Assembly: GCF_004343155.1 (NCBI RefSeq)
Contig: NZ_SMDC01000002.1
Coordinates: forward strand, 372,001 to 436,000
DNA: 64,000 nt
Direction: 5' to 3'
Source of the DNA: Marichromatium gracile
GTDB taxonomy: Bacteria; Pseudomonadota; Gammaproteobacteria; Chromatiales; Chromatiaceae
Position numbers and translations under genes: made by a program. The notes beneath the pieces were generated by a model. It saw only the letters and a program-made list of their open reading frames with translations, did no database searches and was not told the origin of the DNA. This document shows positions 1-9,517 of this stretch, piece by piece (the stretch's first letter is position 1; each line of letters begins with the position of its first letter).

Positions 1-286
1 ACACAATTACCCGACGCTCTGAACTTCGCGCGCGCGCGCGAGAATTGATGATATCGTGCCATCGGGCTTGCTGATCGGCATCCCGCCAGCGGTCGCGATT
101 CGCATGACGGACTTGAGTCGCTTTCATCAAAAAGCTTGATCTGACACACACTGTCTGTCACTCGACATGGACTGGCGCGTTAAAGGCTGATCTCTTGCCC
201 GGGTTCGCGCTGGATGCGACGAGCGGTCCGGGGGGACGTGTCAACGCCGGCGCGAGCGTCCGACAGTGAAGTGAGGAGATATTAGT

Positions 287-2839
287 GTGACGCTACTCAA
301 TCGACATTCGATTGGCTTCAAGATCGCCCTGTGGTCGGGGTTGACGCTGATCGTGCTCGGCGGCGTGATTACCGCCTATGCCCTCAACCAGATGGCACAG
401 ATGGCCGACCGGCAGCGCGCGGAGGCGCTGGAGAACGGTCGTGCCTTCATCGTCAACGCCGCGCGCGAGCAGGCCGCGGTCATCAAGGGCGATGCCGATC
501 GTGCCTTCGGTGTGGTGCGCAGCCTCGCCCAGGCCTTCGCCTCGGCCGCGCACAAGGACGGCGAGGCACTGAGTGCCTCGGACTGGACGCGACTGCGTGC
601 GCGCTACAAGCGCATGGAGGTCGTCTCGGAGTTGGCCGCCTCGGCGATCGCCCCCCTGGTCGCTGCGGCCGAGCGTGGCGAGATGCCGCTGACCGAGGCC
701 CAGGATCGCGCCATCGAGCTGGTGCGCAGCATGCGTTTCGATGGTGACAACTATCTGTGGATCCAGGATCTGGGAACGCCCTATCCGCGCATGCTCATGC
801 ACCCCTATCAGCCCCAGCTCGAGGGGCAGGTACTGAACGATCCGCGTTACAACACCGCGATGGGGCGAAACGAAAACCTGTTCGTCGCGCTCGGCGATCG
901 GGCCCGCGCCGAGGGCGGTGGCTACATCCATTACAACTGGAGCCGACCGGGCGACAGTGGCACCACGCCCAAGTTGTCCTATGGTCGCCTGGTGCCCGAA
1001 TGGGGCTGGGTGCTCGCCTCCGGGCTCTGGTCCGACGACATGTCCTTCTACAGCCGCGACGACATCAACCAGATGCTGCGCTCGGTGTTGCAGAACAACC
1101 CCGGTTTCGCCGGTCTCTACACCGTCTGGGAGCCGAACGCCTTCGACGGCATGGATGCCGAATTCGCCAACACCCCGGGGACCGACGCCAGTGGTCGCTT
1201 CATCCCCTACTGGAGCCGTGGCGGCAATGGCGAGCTGGTGCTCGAGGCGTCACGTGATTATGACGTGGCCGGGTCGGGTGACTATTACCTGATCCCCAAG
1301 CGCACCGGCAAGGAGCAGGTGATCGATCCCTATCTCTACGAGATACAGGGACGTGAGCAGCTGATCACCTCGGTGGTGGTGCCGATCACCAGCAACGATC
1401 GCTTCCGTGGCGTGGTCAGCGTCGATATCGCGCTGCCGCACCTGCAGCGTCTGGTCGAGGAGACTGCCTCGACCCTCTATGAGGGCAGGGGCAAGATCGC
1501 CCTGGTCTCCTATGAGGGGACGCTGGTTGCTTCCAGCCGGCGACCGGATCTGGTCGGCAAGCCCTTCTCCGAGCTGCACCCCGAGTCGGGGCGGATCATC
1601 GACGACATCCAGGCCGGCAAGACCACGGTGAGCGAGGTGGACGGTGAGCTGCTGGCCTTCGTGCCGATCCGGCTCGGCGAGAACGAGCGCCCCTGGTCGG
1701 TCGGCGTGGCCGTGCCCATGGATGTGGTCACCGCCGCGGCCGATCAGGCCGAGGCCAGCGCCAAGCGGGCCGCGACGGTGATGCTCGGCGTGGCGGTGCT
1801 GTGCATCGTCGTCGGCGTCGGGGTGATGCTGTTGGTGGCGCGGGTCATCGTCAACCGTATCCATGGTGTCTCGGAGACGATGCGCGACATCGCCGAGGGC
1901 GAGGGCGACCTCACCCGCCAGATCGAGGTCCACGGCAAGGACGAACTGGCCGAACTGGCGACCGCCTTCAACCTGTTCCAGGGGAAGGTTCGCGAGCTGG
2001 TCTCTCAGGTCGCCGGGGGAGGGGAGCGGCTGGCCGCCGCCGCCGAGGAGCTTTCGGCCACCAGCGAGCAGACCGACGAACAGGTCCGCCGTCAGCAGGC
2101 CGAGCTCGATCAGGTCGCCACCGCGATGAACGAGATGACCGCCACCGTCGCCGAGGTCGCACGCCATGCAACCGAGGCGGCCGAGGCGACGCGTCAGGCC
2201 GACCAGGATGCGGGCGCCGGTCGCGAGGTGGTCGCTCGCGCGATCGGCTCGATCGAGGCGCTGTCGCAACAGGTCGAGGAGGCCACCGGGGTGATCGGTC
2301 GCCTCTCGGCCGACTCCGAGGAGATCGGCAAGGTACTCGACGTCATCCGCGGCATCGCCGAGCAGACCAATCTGCTCGCGCTCAACGCCGCGATCGAGGC
2401 GGCGCGAGCCGGCGAGCAGGGCCGCGGCTTCGCGGTGGTCGCCGACGAGGTCCGCACCCTGGCCAGCCGCACCCAGGCCTCGACCACCGAGATCCAGCAG
2501 ATGATCGAGCGCTTGCAGTCCGGCGCCGGGCAGGCGGTGACGGTGATGGAGCAGGGTCGCAGCCAGGCGCGGGAGAGCGTCGGCATGGCCGCCGAGGCGG
2601 GTAACTCGCTCGATCAGATCACCCAGGCGGTGAGTGCGATCAAGGACATGAACACCCAGATCGCCAGCGCTGCCGAGGAGCAGTCGGCCGTCTCCCAGGA
2701 GGTCGATCGCAACCTGATCAACACCACCCAGGCGGTCGAGGGCATCGCTGCCGGTTCGACCCAGATCAACCATGCTGCGAGTGAGCTGGCACAGCTCGCG
2801 GCCGAGCAACAGGAGCGTGTCGGGCGGTTCAAGTTCTAG
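287..2839 (+). CDS. Methyl-accepting chemotaxis protein with a composite Cache sensor
   Basis: Inner-membrane chemoreceptor of 850 residues. It has a first membrane segment at about residues 10-32 and a long periplasmic region. That region contains an sCache_2-like module (about 100-250, YLWIQDL motif, closing in a GWVLASGLW segment) followed directly by a dCache_1-like module (about 265-490, with WEPNAFDG and GRFIPYW). Then come a second membrane segment (about 500-522), a HAMP domain and a C-terminal MCP signalling domain containing the hairpin-tip core [20 protein letters not shown]. No C-terminal CheR/CheB pentapeptide is visible. The GTG start at 287 follows GAGGAG at 273-278 with good spacing. 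The ligand cannot be told from sequence. Having both Cache types in one receptor is less common than either alone. Confidence 0.93.
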   Translation: MTLLNRHSIGFKIALWSGLTLIVLGGVITAYALNQMAQMADRQRAEALENGRAFIVNAAREQAAVIKGDADRAFGVVRSLAQAFASAAHKDGEALSASDWTRLRARYKRMEVVSELAASAIAPLVAAAERGEMPLTEAQDRAIELVRSMRFDGDNYLWIQDLGTPYPRMLMHPYQPQLEGQVLNDPRYNTAMGRNENLFVALGDRARAEGGGYIHYNWSRPGDSGTTPKLSYGRLVPEWGWVLASGLWSDDMSFYSRDDINQMLRSVLQNNPGFAGLYTVWEPNAFDGMDAEFANTPGTDASGRFIPYWSRGGNGELVLEASRDYDVAGSGDYYLIPKRTGKEQVIDPYLYEIQGREQLITSVVVPITSNDRFRGVVSVDIALPHLQRLVEETASTLYEGRGKIALVSYEGTLVASSRRPDLVGKPFSELHPESGRIIDDIQAGKTTVSEVDGELLAFVPIRLGENERPWSVGVAVPMDVVTAAADQAEASAKRAATVMLGVAVLCIVVGVGVMLLVARVIVNRIHGVSETMRDIAEGEGDLTRQIEVHGKDELAELATAFNLFQGKVRELVSQVAGGGERLAAAAEELSATSEQTDEQVRRQQAELDQVATAMNEMTATVAEVARHATEAAEATRQADQDAGAGREVVARAIGSIEALSQQVEEATGVIGRLSADSEEIGKVLDVIRGIAEQTNLLALNAAIEAARAGEQGRGFAVVADEVRTLASRTQASTTEIQQMIERLQSGAGQAVTVMEQGRSQARESVGMAAEAGNSLDQITQAVSAIKDMNTQIASAAEEQSAVSQEVDRNLINTTQAVEGIAAGSTQINHAASELAQLAAEQQERVGRFKF

Positions 2840-2854
2840 ACCGTCCATGCCAGT

Positions 2855-2879
2855 CGGGCGCCGGGCAATCCGGCGCCCG
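2855..2879 (+). terminator. Hairpin terminator of the chemoreceptor gene
   Basis: A perfect 10-bp stem (CGGGCGCCGG at 2855-2864 and its complement at 2870-2879) with a GCAAT loop lies 16 bp after the stop codon. No long T-run follows, so intrinsic termination efficiency is uncertain. Confidence 0.6.
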
Positions 2880-2889
2880 GGTCGTTCAG

Positions 2890-3250
2890 TTGCCAGCCTC
2901 CAGCCTCCAGCCTCCAGAGAATTGAACCGCAAAGCCGCGAAGGACGCGGAGGGTTTGATGGGTGGGCGGTTTTTTTTGCGAGTCGTCAGTCGTCAGCTTG
3001 CAGCCTCCAGAGAATTGAGCCGCGATGGCGCGAAGGACGCGAAGGACGCGAAGGACGCGAAGGCGTTTGAGGGGGTAGGCGGTTTTTTCGCGAGCCGTCA
3101 GCCGTCAGCTTCCAGCCTTCAGCTTCCAGTCTCCAGCCTTCAGTGAATTGAACCGCAATGGCGCGAAGAGCGCGAAGGGTTTGAGGGGGGTGGTGGGTGG
3201 TTCCCGCCTTTGTGTCCTTTGCGGCTTTGCGGTTCAAACTCCTGGAGACC
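2890..3250. repeat. Intergenic repeat block, units with ATTGAACCGCAAAG-type ends
   Basis: This non-coding stretch holds three imperfect tandem units beginning ATTGAACCGC or ATTGAGCCGC at 2921, 3014 and 3147. Each is followed by GCGAAGGACGCG-type runs, and between units lie CCAGCCTCCAGC-type runs. A 9-bp unit (GAAGGACGC) is repeated about four times near 3034-3065. An inverted copy (TTTGCGGCTTTGCGGTTCAA) closes the block near 3217-3237. Related units occur at 57953-58380 and 59310-59820. Short ORFs across the block have no support. Confidence 0.75.
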
Positions 3251-3297
3251 GACTCAACCGCCGCCAGCGATTCGGCCGTGCCTCTGTGGGGATAGAT

Positions 3298-3339
3298 TTC
3301 AAACGATCGTTTGAATTAAGCATTCGTTTGAACTATGTT
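3298..3339 (+). promoter_or_regulatory. Promoter with tandem TetR-type operator
   Basis: A perfect 18-bp palindrome TTCAAACGATCGTTTGAA occupies 3298-3315. Its right half CGTTTGAA recurs at 3325-3332, 17 bp downstream. A sigma70-like promoter overlaps both: TTGAAT at 3311-3316, a 17-bp spacer, and TATGTT at 3334-3339. The position just upstream of the TetR gene suggests autorepression of the whole efflux operon. Binding by this TetR is inferred. Confidence 0.7.
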
Positions 3340-3371
3340 TCTGGTGTGTTCCGATCAGCGAGTCCCTTGAG

Positions 3372-4037
3372 ATGACCACCAGACCCTCTACCCAGGAGAC
3401 CCGCGAGCGTCTGCTCGCGGCCGCGCTCGAGGCCTTCGGCCAGCGTGACTACGATGCGGTCAGCACCCGCGAGCTGGCCACCGCCGCCGGGGTCAACCTC
3501 GCCGCCATCTCCTATCACTTCGGCGGCAAGCACGGGCTCTATCTGGCCACCGCGCGGCTGCTCGGCGAGCGCATGCGCGCGCTGCTGCACGAGGACCTGT
3601 CGTGGATCCGCAGCACCTATGCCGACGCCAGTCCCGAGGAGTGTCGACGGCTGGTCGGCGACCTGATCGGGCGCCTGGCCTCGCGTCTGCTCGGCGACGA
3701 GTTCGGGCGTCACGTGCCGGGGCTGATCATCCGCGAGCAGGGGCGACCGACCGAGGCCTTCGAGATCCTCTACGAGACCCTGTTCGGTCCCGTCCACCAC
3801 GTCCTCGGTGAGTTGATCGGTCGCGCCCGCAATCGCCCGGCCGACGACGACGAGATCCGGGTGATCGCCCATGCGCTGATCGGTCAGGCGGTGATCTTCC
3901 GCGCCGGTCGCACCGCACTGCTGCGTTACATGGATCGCGAGGGCTTCGACGAGGGCGATCTCGTCCACATCCGCCGGGTGGTCGCCGCGCTCGCCGAGAG
4001 CGCCCTCGCCACCCCCGGCGAGGGAGCGCAACGATGA
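3372..4037 (+). CDS. TetR/AcrR (CecR-like) regulator of the efflux operon
   Basis: A 221-residue TetR-family repressor. The N-terminal helix-turn-helix covers about residues 8-56 (ERLLAAALEAFGQRDYDAVS, then TRELATAAGVNLAAISYHFG). The C-terminal ligand-binding part resembles the DUF1956/CecR type. The stop overlaps the start of the adaptor gene by 4 bp, so the gene leads the adaptor-pump operon. An upstream palindrome and promoter fit autoregulation. The inducer is unknown. Confidence 0.9.
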   Translation: MTTRPSTQETRERLLAAALEAFGQRDYDAVSTRELATAAGVNLAAISYHFGGKHGLYLATARLLGERMRALLHEDLSWIRSTYADASPEECRRLVGDLIGRLASRLLGDEFGRHVPGLIIREQGRPTEAFEILYETLFGPVHHVLGELIGRARNRPADDDEIRVIAHALIGQAVIFRAGRTALLRYMDREGFDEGDLVHIRRVVAALAESALATPGEGAQR

Positions 4038-5353
4038 ACCCGAGTCCCACGCCGCGCTGGCGTCGCCTGCTGTTGTTCCCCCCGATCATGCTGGGGGTGC
4101 TGATCCTGGTGCTGATGGTGCGCGGGCGCGAGCCGCCTGCGCTCACCGAGCCGGTCGAGCCGGTGCGCGCGGTGCGGGTGGTCGAGGCCACTCTGGTGGC
4201 GCTCGCGCCGACCGCCGCGGGCTATGGCTCGGTGCAGCCCGAGCGGGTGTGGGCGGCGGTGAGTCAGGTCGCCGGGCGGGTGGTGTGGGTCCACCCGAGG
4301 TTGCGCGAGGGCGAGATCCACGCCGCCGGCAGCGAGCTGCTGCGCATCGACCCGGTCGACTACGAGCTGTTACTGGCGCAGGCGCGTGCCGAACTCGCCG
4401 ATCTGGAGGTGCAGCGCGGCAACACCGAGGCGCTGCTGGTGATCGAGCGGCGCAACCTCGAGCTGGCCGAGGCGGCGCTGGCGCGCAACCAGCGGCTGAT
4501 CGGCCAGGGCACCACCTCGCAGAGCGTGGTCGATGATTCGGAGCGGGCGCTGCTCGCCAGTCGCGCCGAGGTGCGGCGGCTCGACAACACCCTGGCGCTG
4601 ATCCCCGCCCGCCAGGCCCTGCTCGAGGCCAAGGCACGGCGCGCCGAGCGCGATCTCGCCCACACCCGCATCACCGCCCCCTTCGAGCTGCGGGTGGCCG
4701 ATCTCGCGGTCGAGGCCGAGCAGTACGTCGGCGTCGGTCAGCGGTTGTTCGTCGGGGATACCGTCGAACGCATGGAGATCGAGGCGCAGGTGCCGCTGGC
4801 GTCGCTGCGGCGGTTGTTCCTCGATCGACCCGCAGTCGAGGTCGATGTCACCCGGCTCGGCGAGTTGGTCGCCTCGGTCACCGGGGTCGAGGCCCGCGTG
4901 CGGCTCGATCTCGGCAACCATGTCGCCGAGTGGGCGGCCGAGTTCGTGCGTTTCGACGATACCGTCGACCCGCGCACCCGCACCATGGGCGTGGTGGTCG
5001 CGGTCGATCGTCCCTTCGACAAGATCCGTCCCGGCTATCGCCCGCCGCTGTCGAAGAACATGTTCGTCGAGGTGGTGCTGCGCGCGCGTCCGGCCGGCGA
5101 GCAGCTGGTGGTGCCGCGTCTGGCGGTACGCGACGGCGCGGTGTTGGTGGCCGACGCCGAGGACCGGCTGCGCCGTCGCCCGGTCGAGGTGCGCTACACC
5201 CAGGGCGAGCTGTGCGTGATCGCTGCGGGGCTGGAGCCGGGGGCGCGGGTGGTGGTCTCCGACCTGGTGCCGGTGGTCGAGGGCATGCGTCTGGCCGTCG
5301 AGCCCGATGAGCGTCTGACACGGATGCTGCGCGCCCAGGCGGTGCAACCATGA
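4034..5353 (+). CDS. RND efflux periplasmic adaptor (HlyD/MFP family)
   Basis: A 439-residue membrane-fusion protein that would bridge the RND pump and an outer-membrane channel. An N-terminal membrane anchor (about residues 11-29) is followed by the barrel/lipoyl segment, a coiled-coil hairpin (about 105-205) with a second lipoyl half (AHTRITAPFELRVADLAVE), and beta-barrel and membrane-proximal parts. It overlaps the TetR stop by 4 bp and the pump start by 4 bp, which implies translational coupling. No outer-membrane channel gene lies in the operon, so a TolC-type partner encoded elsewhere is expected. Confidence 0.92.
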   Translation: MNPSPTPRWRRLLLFPPIMLGVLILVLMVRGREPPALTEPVEPVRAVRVVEATLVALAPTAAGYGSVQPERVWAAVSQVAGRVVWVHPRLREGEIHAAGSELLRIDPVDYELLLAQARAELADLEVQRGNTEALLVIERRNLELAEAALARNQRLIGQGTTSQSVVDDSERALLASRAEVRRLDNTLALIPARQALLEAKARRAERDLAHTRITAPFELRVADLAVEAEQYVGVGQRLFVGDTVERMEIEAQVPLASLRRLFLDRPAVEVDVTRLGELVASVTGVEARVRLDLGNHVAEWAAEFVRFDDTVDPRTRTMGVVVAVDRPFDKIRPGYRPPLSKNMFVEVVLRARPAGEQLVVPRLAVRDGAVLVADAEDRLRRRPVEVRYTQGELCVIAAGLEPGARVVVSDLVPVVEGMRLAVEPDERLTRMLRAQAVQP

Positions 5354-8300
5354 TCGCCTGGTTCGCCCGTCACCAGACCGCGGCCAACCTGCTGATGGCC
5401 GCGATCATGATCCTCGGTCTGACCAGCCTGCCGGGGCTGCAGCGCGAGACCCTGCCCGAGGTCGCCAATGACGAGGTCGAGGTACGGGTGGTCTATCGCG
5501 GCGCCACCCCGGGCGAGGTCGAGGACGCCGTCTGCCGGCGCATCGAGGACGCGCTCGAGGCGGTCAACGACCTCGACGAGCTGCGCTGCGAAGCCGTCGA
5601 GGGGCAGGGCGTGGCGGTCGCGGTGATGCGCGAGGGCGCGGAGATGATGCGCTTTCTCGACGACGTCAACGCCGAGGTCGAGGCCATCGACGACTTTCCC
5701 GACGAGACCGAGCGCCCGGTGGTGCGCGAGCTCGGCCGCACCGATCCGGTGATCGCGGTGGCGGTCACCGGTCCCGATGATCCGGTCGCGCTCAAGGCCT
5801 ATGCCGAGGACCTCGAGGCGCGGATGCTGGCCGAGACCGCGATCGCCCAGATCGACATCCAGGGCTTCTCCGATCATCACATCCGTCTCGAGATCCCCTC
5901 CTGGCGGTTGCGCCAGTACGGTCTGTCCGCCGCCGAGGTCGCCGAGGTCGTCGCCCGTCACAGCGTCGGCACCCCGCTCGGCTGGATCGAGGGACCGGAC
6001 GAGGATCTGCTGCTGCGCTTCGACGATCAGCGCAAGCGCGCCGCCGATTTCGCCGATCTGGTGGTGGTCTCGGGTGCGAGCGGGGCGCAGATCCGTCTCG
6101 GCGAGATCGCCACCATCACCGACCGCTTCGACCGCCCCGAGGACCAGGTGCGCTTCGACGGACGCCGCGCCGCACTGCTGGTGGTGAGCAAGACCCGCGA
6201 CCAGGACGTGCTCGACATCTACGAGACGGTGCGCGCCTTCGTCGCCGCCGAGCGTGAGCGCGCCCCCGCCGGGATCGCGCTCACGCTCACCCAGGACGTC
6301 GCCTCGATGGTCGGCGACCGGTTGGAGATGCTGGTGCGCAACGGTCTCCAGGGGTTGGCGCTGGTGTTCCTGGTGCTGTGGCTGTTCTTCGGCATCCGCT
6401 ACAGCTTCTGGGTGACCATGGGGTTGCCGGTCTCCTTCCTCGGCGCCTTCGTGCTGATGCCGCTGTTCGGCATCACCGTCAACATGATCTCGATGGTCGG
6501 GCTGCTGATCGGCATCGGCCTGCTGATGGATGACGCCATCGTCATCGCCGAGAACATCGCCGCCCGGCTGGCGCGCGGCGCCGCCCCCGCCGAGGCGGCC
6601 ATCGCGGGTGCGCGCGAGGTGCTGCCCGGGGTGCTCGCCTCCTTCGCCACCACCACCCTGGTGTTCGGCTCGCTGGTGTTCATCGGCGGGGATCTCGGGC
6701 AGATCCTGCGGATCATGCCGGTGGTGTTGTTGCTGGTGATCTCGGTGAGCCTGATCGAGGCGTTCTGGATCCTGCCCCATCATCTCAACCACGCCCTGGC
6801 GCGCGAGCGCGGTCGTCCGCCCGCGCGGTTGCGCCGGGGTGTCGAGCGCGGCTTCGCGTGGCTGCGCGACGGGGTCTTCGGCCCGCTGGTCGATCGTGCC
6901 CTGGCCTGGCGCTATCTCACCCTCGGGCTGGCGCTGTTGTTGCTTCTGGTCTCGGTGGCGATGATCGCCGGCGGACGGCTCAAGTTCGTCGGCTTCCCCG
7001 AGCTCGACGGCGATGTCATCGAGGCCCGGGTGCTGTTGCCGCAGGGCACACCGCTGGCGCGCACCGAGACCGTGGTGAGTGAACTCGAGGCCGCGCTCGG
7101 GCGTGCCGCCGCGCGGGTCATGGCCGGACAACCCGACGCTGGGCCGCTGGTGCGACACGTCGCCGTGCGCTTCGGCCAGAACCCCGATGCCTACGAGGGC
7201 GGCGCCCATGTCGCCCGGGTGGTGGTCGACCTGCTCGAGGCCGAGCGGCGCGCCTTCCCCCTCGACGAGCTGCTCGCGGCCTGGCGCGAGGAGACCGGGC
7301 CGCTGGCCGACGTCATCAACATCAAATACACCGAACCGGCGATCGGCCCGGCGGGTCGGGCGATCGACATCCGTCTGCTCGGCGCCGATCTCGAACGGCT
7401 GCGTGCGGCCTCGACCGAGTTCCAGGGCTGGTTGCTGGGCCATGCCGGGGTGCTCGACCTCGGCGACGACCTGCGTCCCGGCAAGCGTGAGCTGCGGCTG
7501 CGGCTCAAGCCCGGCGCCGATGTCCTCGGGCTCGACGCGCGGGCGGTGGCCGAGCAGGTGCGCGCGGCCTTCCAGGGGGTGGAGATCGACGAGTTCCAGG
7601 TCGGGCGCGAGCGCTACGAGGTCAACCTGCGGGTGGTGGCGGCCGATCGCATGGGGCTCGATGATCTCGACGACTTCCGCGTGATCGGCGCCGAGGGCGC
7701 CTTGGTGCCGTTGTCGCTGGTCGCCGAGGTCGAGACGGTGCGCGGCTGGGCGCGTATCCACCGCATCGACGGGCGTCGCGCGGTGACCATCCAGGGCGAG
7801 GTCGACCGCGATCGGGTCAATGCCCGCGAGTTGCTCACCCTGGCTCAGTCCGAGTTCGTGCCCGGGTTGCGCGCGCGTTACCCCGAGATCCAGGTGGCCT
7901 TCCACGGCGAGATCCGCGAGTCGCGGCTCACCGGGCAGTCGATCGTCGGCAACGTGGCACTCGGGCTGATCGGCGTCTACATGCTGCTGGCGCTGCAGTT
8001 CCGCGGCTATCTGGCGCCGCTGACGGTGATGGTGGTGATCCCGATGGCGCTGGTCGGGGTGGTGTTCGGCCATCTCGCGCTCGGCATCGATCTGGCGATG
8101 CCGAGCATGATCGGCATGGCCTCGCTGTTCGGCGTGGTGGTCAACGACTCCATCCTGCTGGTGGTGTTCATCCGCGCCGCGCGGGCGCGCGGCGCGGCGG
8201 TGGTCGAGGCCGCCGCCGAGGCGGCGCGGGCACGCTTTCGCCCGATCCTGCTGACCTCGGTCACCACCATCGCCGGGCTCACCCCGCTGCTGCTGGAGAA

Positions 8301-8454
8301 GAGTCTGCAGGCGCAGATCCTCATCCCGCTGGCCACCAGCCTGGCCTTCGGGCTGACCACCGCAACGCTCGCCGCGCTGCTGCTGGTGCCCGCGCTCTAC
8401 GCCATCCTCGACGACCTCGGCTGGCTCGGCGCGCTGGAGGCCGAGCGCGACTGA
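5350..8454 (+). CDS. RND-family efflux pump inner-membrane permease
   Basis: A 1034-residue resistance-nodulation-division transporter of AcrB/HAE1 type. The typical N-terminus (WFARHQTAANLLMAAIMILG), two large periplasmic porter regions and about 12 membrane segments are visible. The acidic pair of the proton relay is present in LLMDDAIVIAEN (about residues 394-395). The second half carries the matching VVNDSILLVVF segment. It probably exports amphiphilic compounds or lipids using the proton gradient; the substrate is unknown. It is the last gene of the TetR-adaptor-pump operon. Confidence 0.94.
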   Translation: MIAWFARHQTAANLLMAAIMILGLTSLPGLQRETLPEVANDEVEVRVVYRGATPGEVEDAVCRRIEDALEAVNDLDELRCEAVEGQGVAVAVMREGAEMMRFLDDVNAEVEAIDDFPDETERPVVRELGRTDPVIAVAVTGPDDPVALKAYAEDLEARMLAETAIAQIDIQGFSDHHIRLEIPSWRLRQYGLSAAEVAEVVARHSVGTPLGWIEGPDEDLLLRFDDQRKRAADFADLVVVSGASGAQIRLGEIATITDRFDRPEDQVRFDGRRAALLVVSKTRDQDVLDIYETVRAFVAAERERAPAGIALTLTQDVASMVGDRLEMLVRNGLQGLALVFLVLWLFFGIRYSFWVTMGLPVSFLGAFVLMPLFGITVNMISMVGLLIGIGLLMDDAIVIAENIAARLARGAAPAEAAIAGAREVLPGVLASFATTTLVFGSLVFIGGDLGQILRIMPVVLLLVISVSLIEAFWILPHHLNHALARERGRPPARLRRGVERGFAWLRDGVFGPLVDRALAWRYLTLGLALLLLLVSVAMIAGGRLKFVGFPELDGDVIEARVLLPQGTPLARTETVVSELEAALGRAAARVMAGQPDAGPLVRHVAVRFGQNPDAYEGGAHVARVVVDLLEAERRAFPLDELLAAWREETGPLADVINIKYTEPAIGPAGRAIDIRLLGADLERLRAASTEFQGWLLGHAGVLDLGDDLRPGKRELRLRLKPGADVLGLDARAVAEQVRAAFQGVEIDEFQVGRERYEVNLRVVAADRMGLDDLDDFRVIGAEGALVPLSLVAEVETVRGWARIHRIDGRRAVTIQGEVDRDRVNARELLTLAQSEFVPGLRARYPEIQVAFHGEIRESRLTGQSIVGNVALGLIGVYMLLALQFRGYLAPLTVMVVIPMALVGVVFGHLALGIDLAMPSMIGMASLFGVVVNDSILLVVFIRAARARGAAVVEAAAEAARARFRPILLTSVTTIAGLTPLLLEKSLQAQILIPLATSLAFGLTTATLAALLLVPALYAILDDLGWLGALEAERD

Positions 8455-8525
8455 GACCTCCCGATGTCGTCATGCCGTCGGTTGGGCGGCCGTACCCGGC
8501 AACCCAACACCGCCGTGCGGAGGGC

Positions 8526-8969
8526 TCAGACGGCCCCGTCGTCGGGCTGCAACCCGGCGACGACCTTGCGCATCAGCGCGACGAAGGTCGCGCGCTCGGT
8601 CGCCGAGAGCGCGGCGAGGGCGTGGGCGTTGACCGCCGTGGCCGCCGCCGTCGCCGGTCCCTCCAGGGCGCGGGCGGTCTCGGTCAGCCAGATGCGCTGG
8701 GCGCGTCCGTCGTGCGGGTCGCGCCGGCGCTGGATCAGCCCGTCGCGCTCCATCCGCGCCAGGGTGTTGGCCATGGTCGGCTGCTCGATGTCGAGCGCGG
8801 CGATCAGCTCGCGCTGGGTCAGCCCGTCGCCCTCCCACAGCACCAACAGCGCGGGAAAGGTGCCGATGCTCAGACCGAGCGGCTTGATCCGCGCCTGCAG
8901 CTCGCGTGCGAAGAGTCGCGCCAGATGGTTGGCGAGATAGCCCGCCGAGTCGTCTCTGCTGAATGTCAT
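8526..8969 (-). CDS. MarR-family transcriptional regulator
   Basis: A 147-residue winged-helix regulator. The recognition region reads LTQRELIAALDIEQPTMANT and is followed by the wing (IQRRRDPHDGRAQRIWLTE). The start at 8969 (MTFSRDD) puts the typical N-terminal dimerisation helix first; the open frame extends upstream without family similarity. It is divergent from the 9049 membrane protein, with an A/T-rich palindrome over that gene's promoter, so it probably represses its neighbour and itself. The effector is unknown. Confidence 0.88.
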   Translation of the reverse strand: MTFSRDDSAGYLANHLARLFARELQARIKPLGLSIGTFPALLVLWEGDGLTQRELIAALDIEQPTMANTLARMERDGLIQRRRDPHDGRAQRIWLTETARALEGPATAAATAVNAHALAALSATERATFVALMRKVVAGLQPDDGAV

Positions 8970-8985
8970 GGCGTCTTGATAGCAC

Positions 8986-9017
8986 TTGTATAGCTTGGAA
9001 TGCAATGCTATATAGCA
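8986..9017 (+). promoter_or_regulatory. Promoter overlapped by a palindromic MarR-type operator
   Basis: TTGTAT (8986-8991), a 17-bp spacer and TATATA (9009-9014) form a good sigma70-type promoter. The 12-bp palindrome TGCTATATAGCA (9006-9017) lies over the -10 box, where a bound MarR protein would block transcription. The predicted transcript start, near 9020, supports the ATG at 9049 over the one at 9022. Confidence 0.6.
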
Positions 9018-9048
9018 AGCTATGTTTAATCCCGGAGCGGAGACCGTC

Positions 9049-9501
9049 ATGACCAAGTGGATCCATCCCATCGCCGGCGCGCTGGCGCTGCTGACCATCC
9101 TGAGCTTCTGGTTCGCCACCGTGATCGTCGAGACCCTCGGCGCCCCGGCGGCCATCGTCGCGGTCAAGACCGCCATCCCCTGGGGCCTGCTGGTGCTGGT
9201 CCCGGCGCTTGCGGCAGTCGGCGGCTCGGGCTTCGCGCTGGCGCGTGACCGCCAGGGGGAACGGGTCGCGGCCAAGCGCCGGCGGATGCCGATCATCGCC
9301 GCCAACGGGCTGCTGGTGCTGGTGCCCTGCGCCTTCTTTCTCGCCGCCAAGGCCGCGGCGGGGGAGCTCGATGGCGTCTTCTACGCGGTGCAGGGGCTGG
9401 AGCTGGTCGCCGGCGCGGTCAACGCCACGCTGCTCGGGTTGAGCCTGCGCGACGGGTTGCGGTTGAGCGGCCGGCTGCGCGGCCAGCCGGTGCGGACCTG
9501 A
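9049..9501 (+). CDS. Four-helix integral membrane protein of unknown function
   Basis: A 150-residue protein, about 30% of it hydrophobic helix, with four predicted membrane segments. I do not recognise a named function. The chosen ATG (MTKWIHP) follows GGAG at 9039-9042. An upstream in-frame ATG at 9022 would sit almost at the predicted transcription start. The promoter arrangement suggests control by the divergent MarR regulator. A role in detoxification or membrane stress would be a guess. Confidence 0.75.
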   Translation: MTKWIHPIAGALALLTILSFWFATVIVETLGAPAAIVAVKTAIPWGLLVLVPALAAVGGSGFALARDRQGERVAAKRRRMPIIAANGLLVLVPCAFFLAAKAAAGELDGVFYAVQGLELVAGAVNATLLGLSLRDGLRLSGRLRGQPVRT

Positions 9502-9517
9502 GCGGGGGGCGGCGATC

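Noticed and set aside
3148-3375. Short open frames in the repeat block before the TetR gene.
   Set aside because: They read repeat units and have no start signals; similar frames appear in the other repeat blocks.
5194-8073. A 959-residue minus-strand open frame.
   Set aside because: Antisense to the RND pump, with the same biased composition and no recognisable family.
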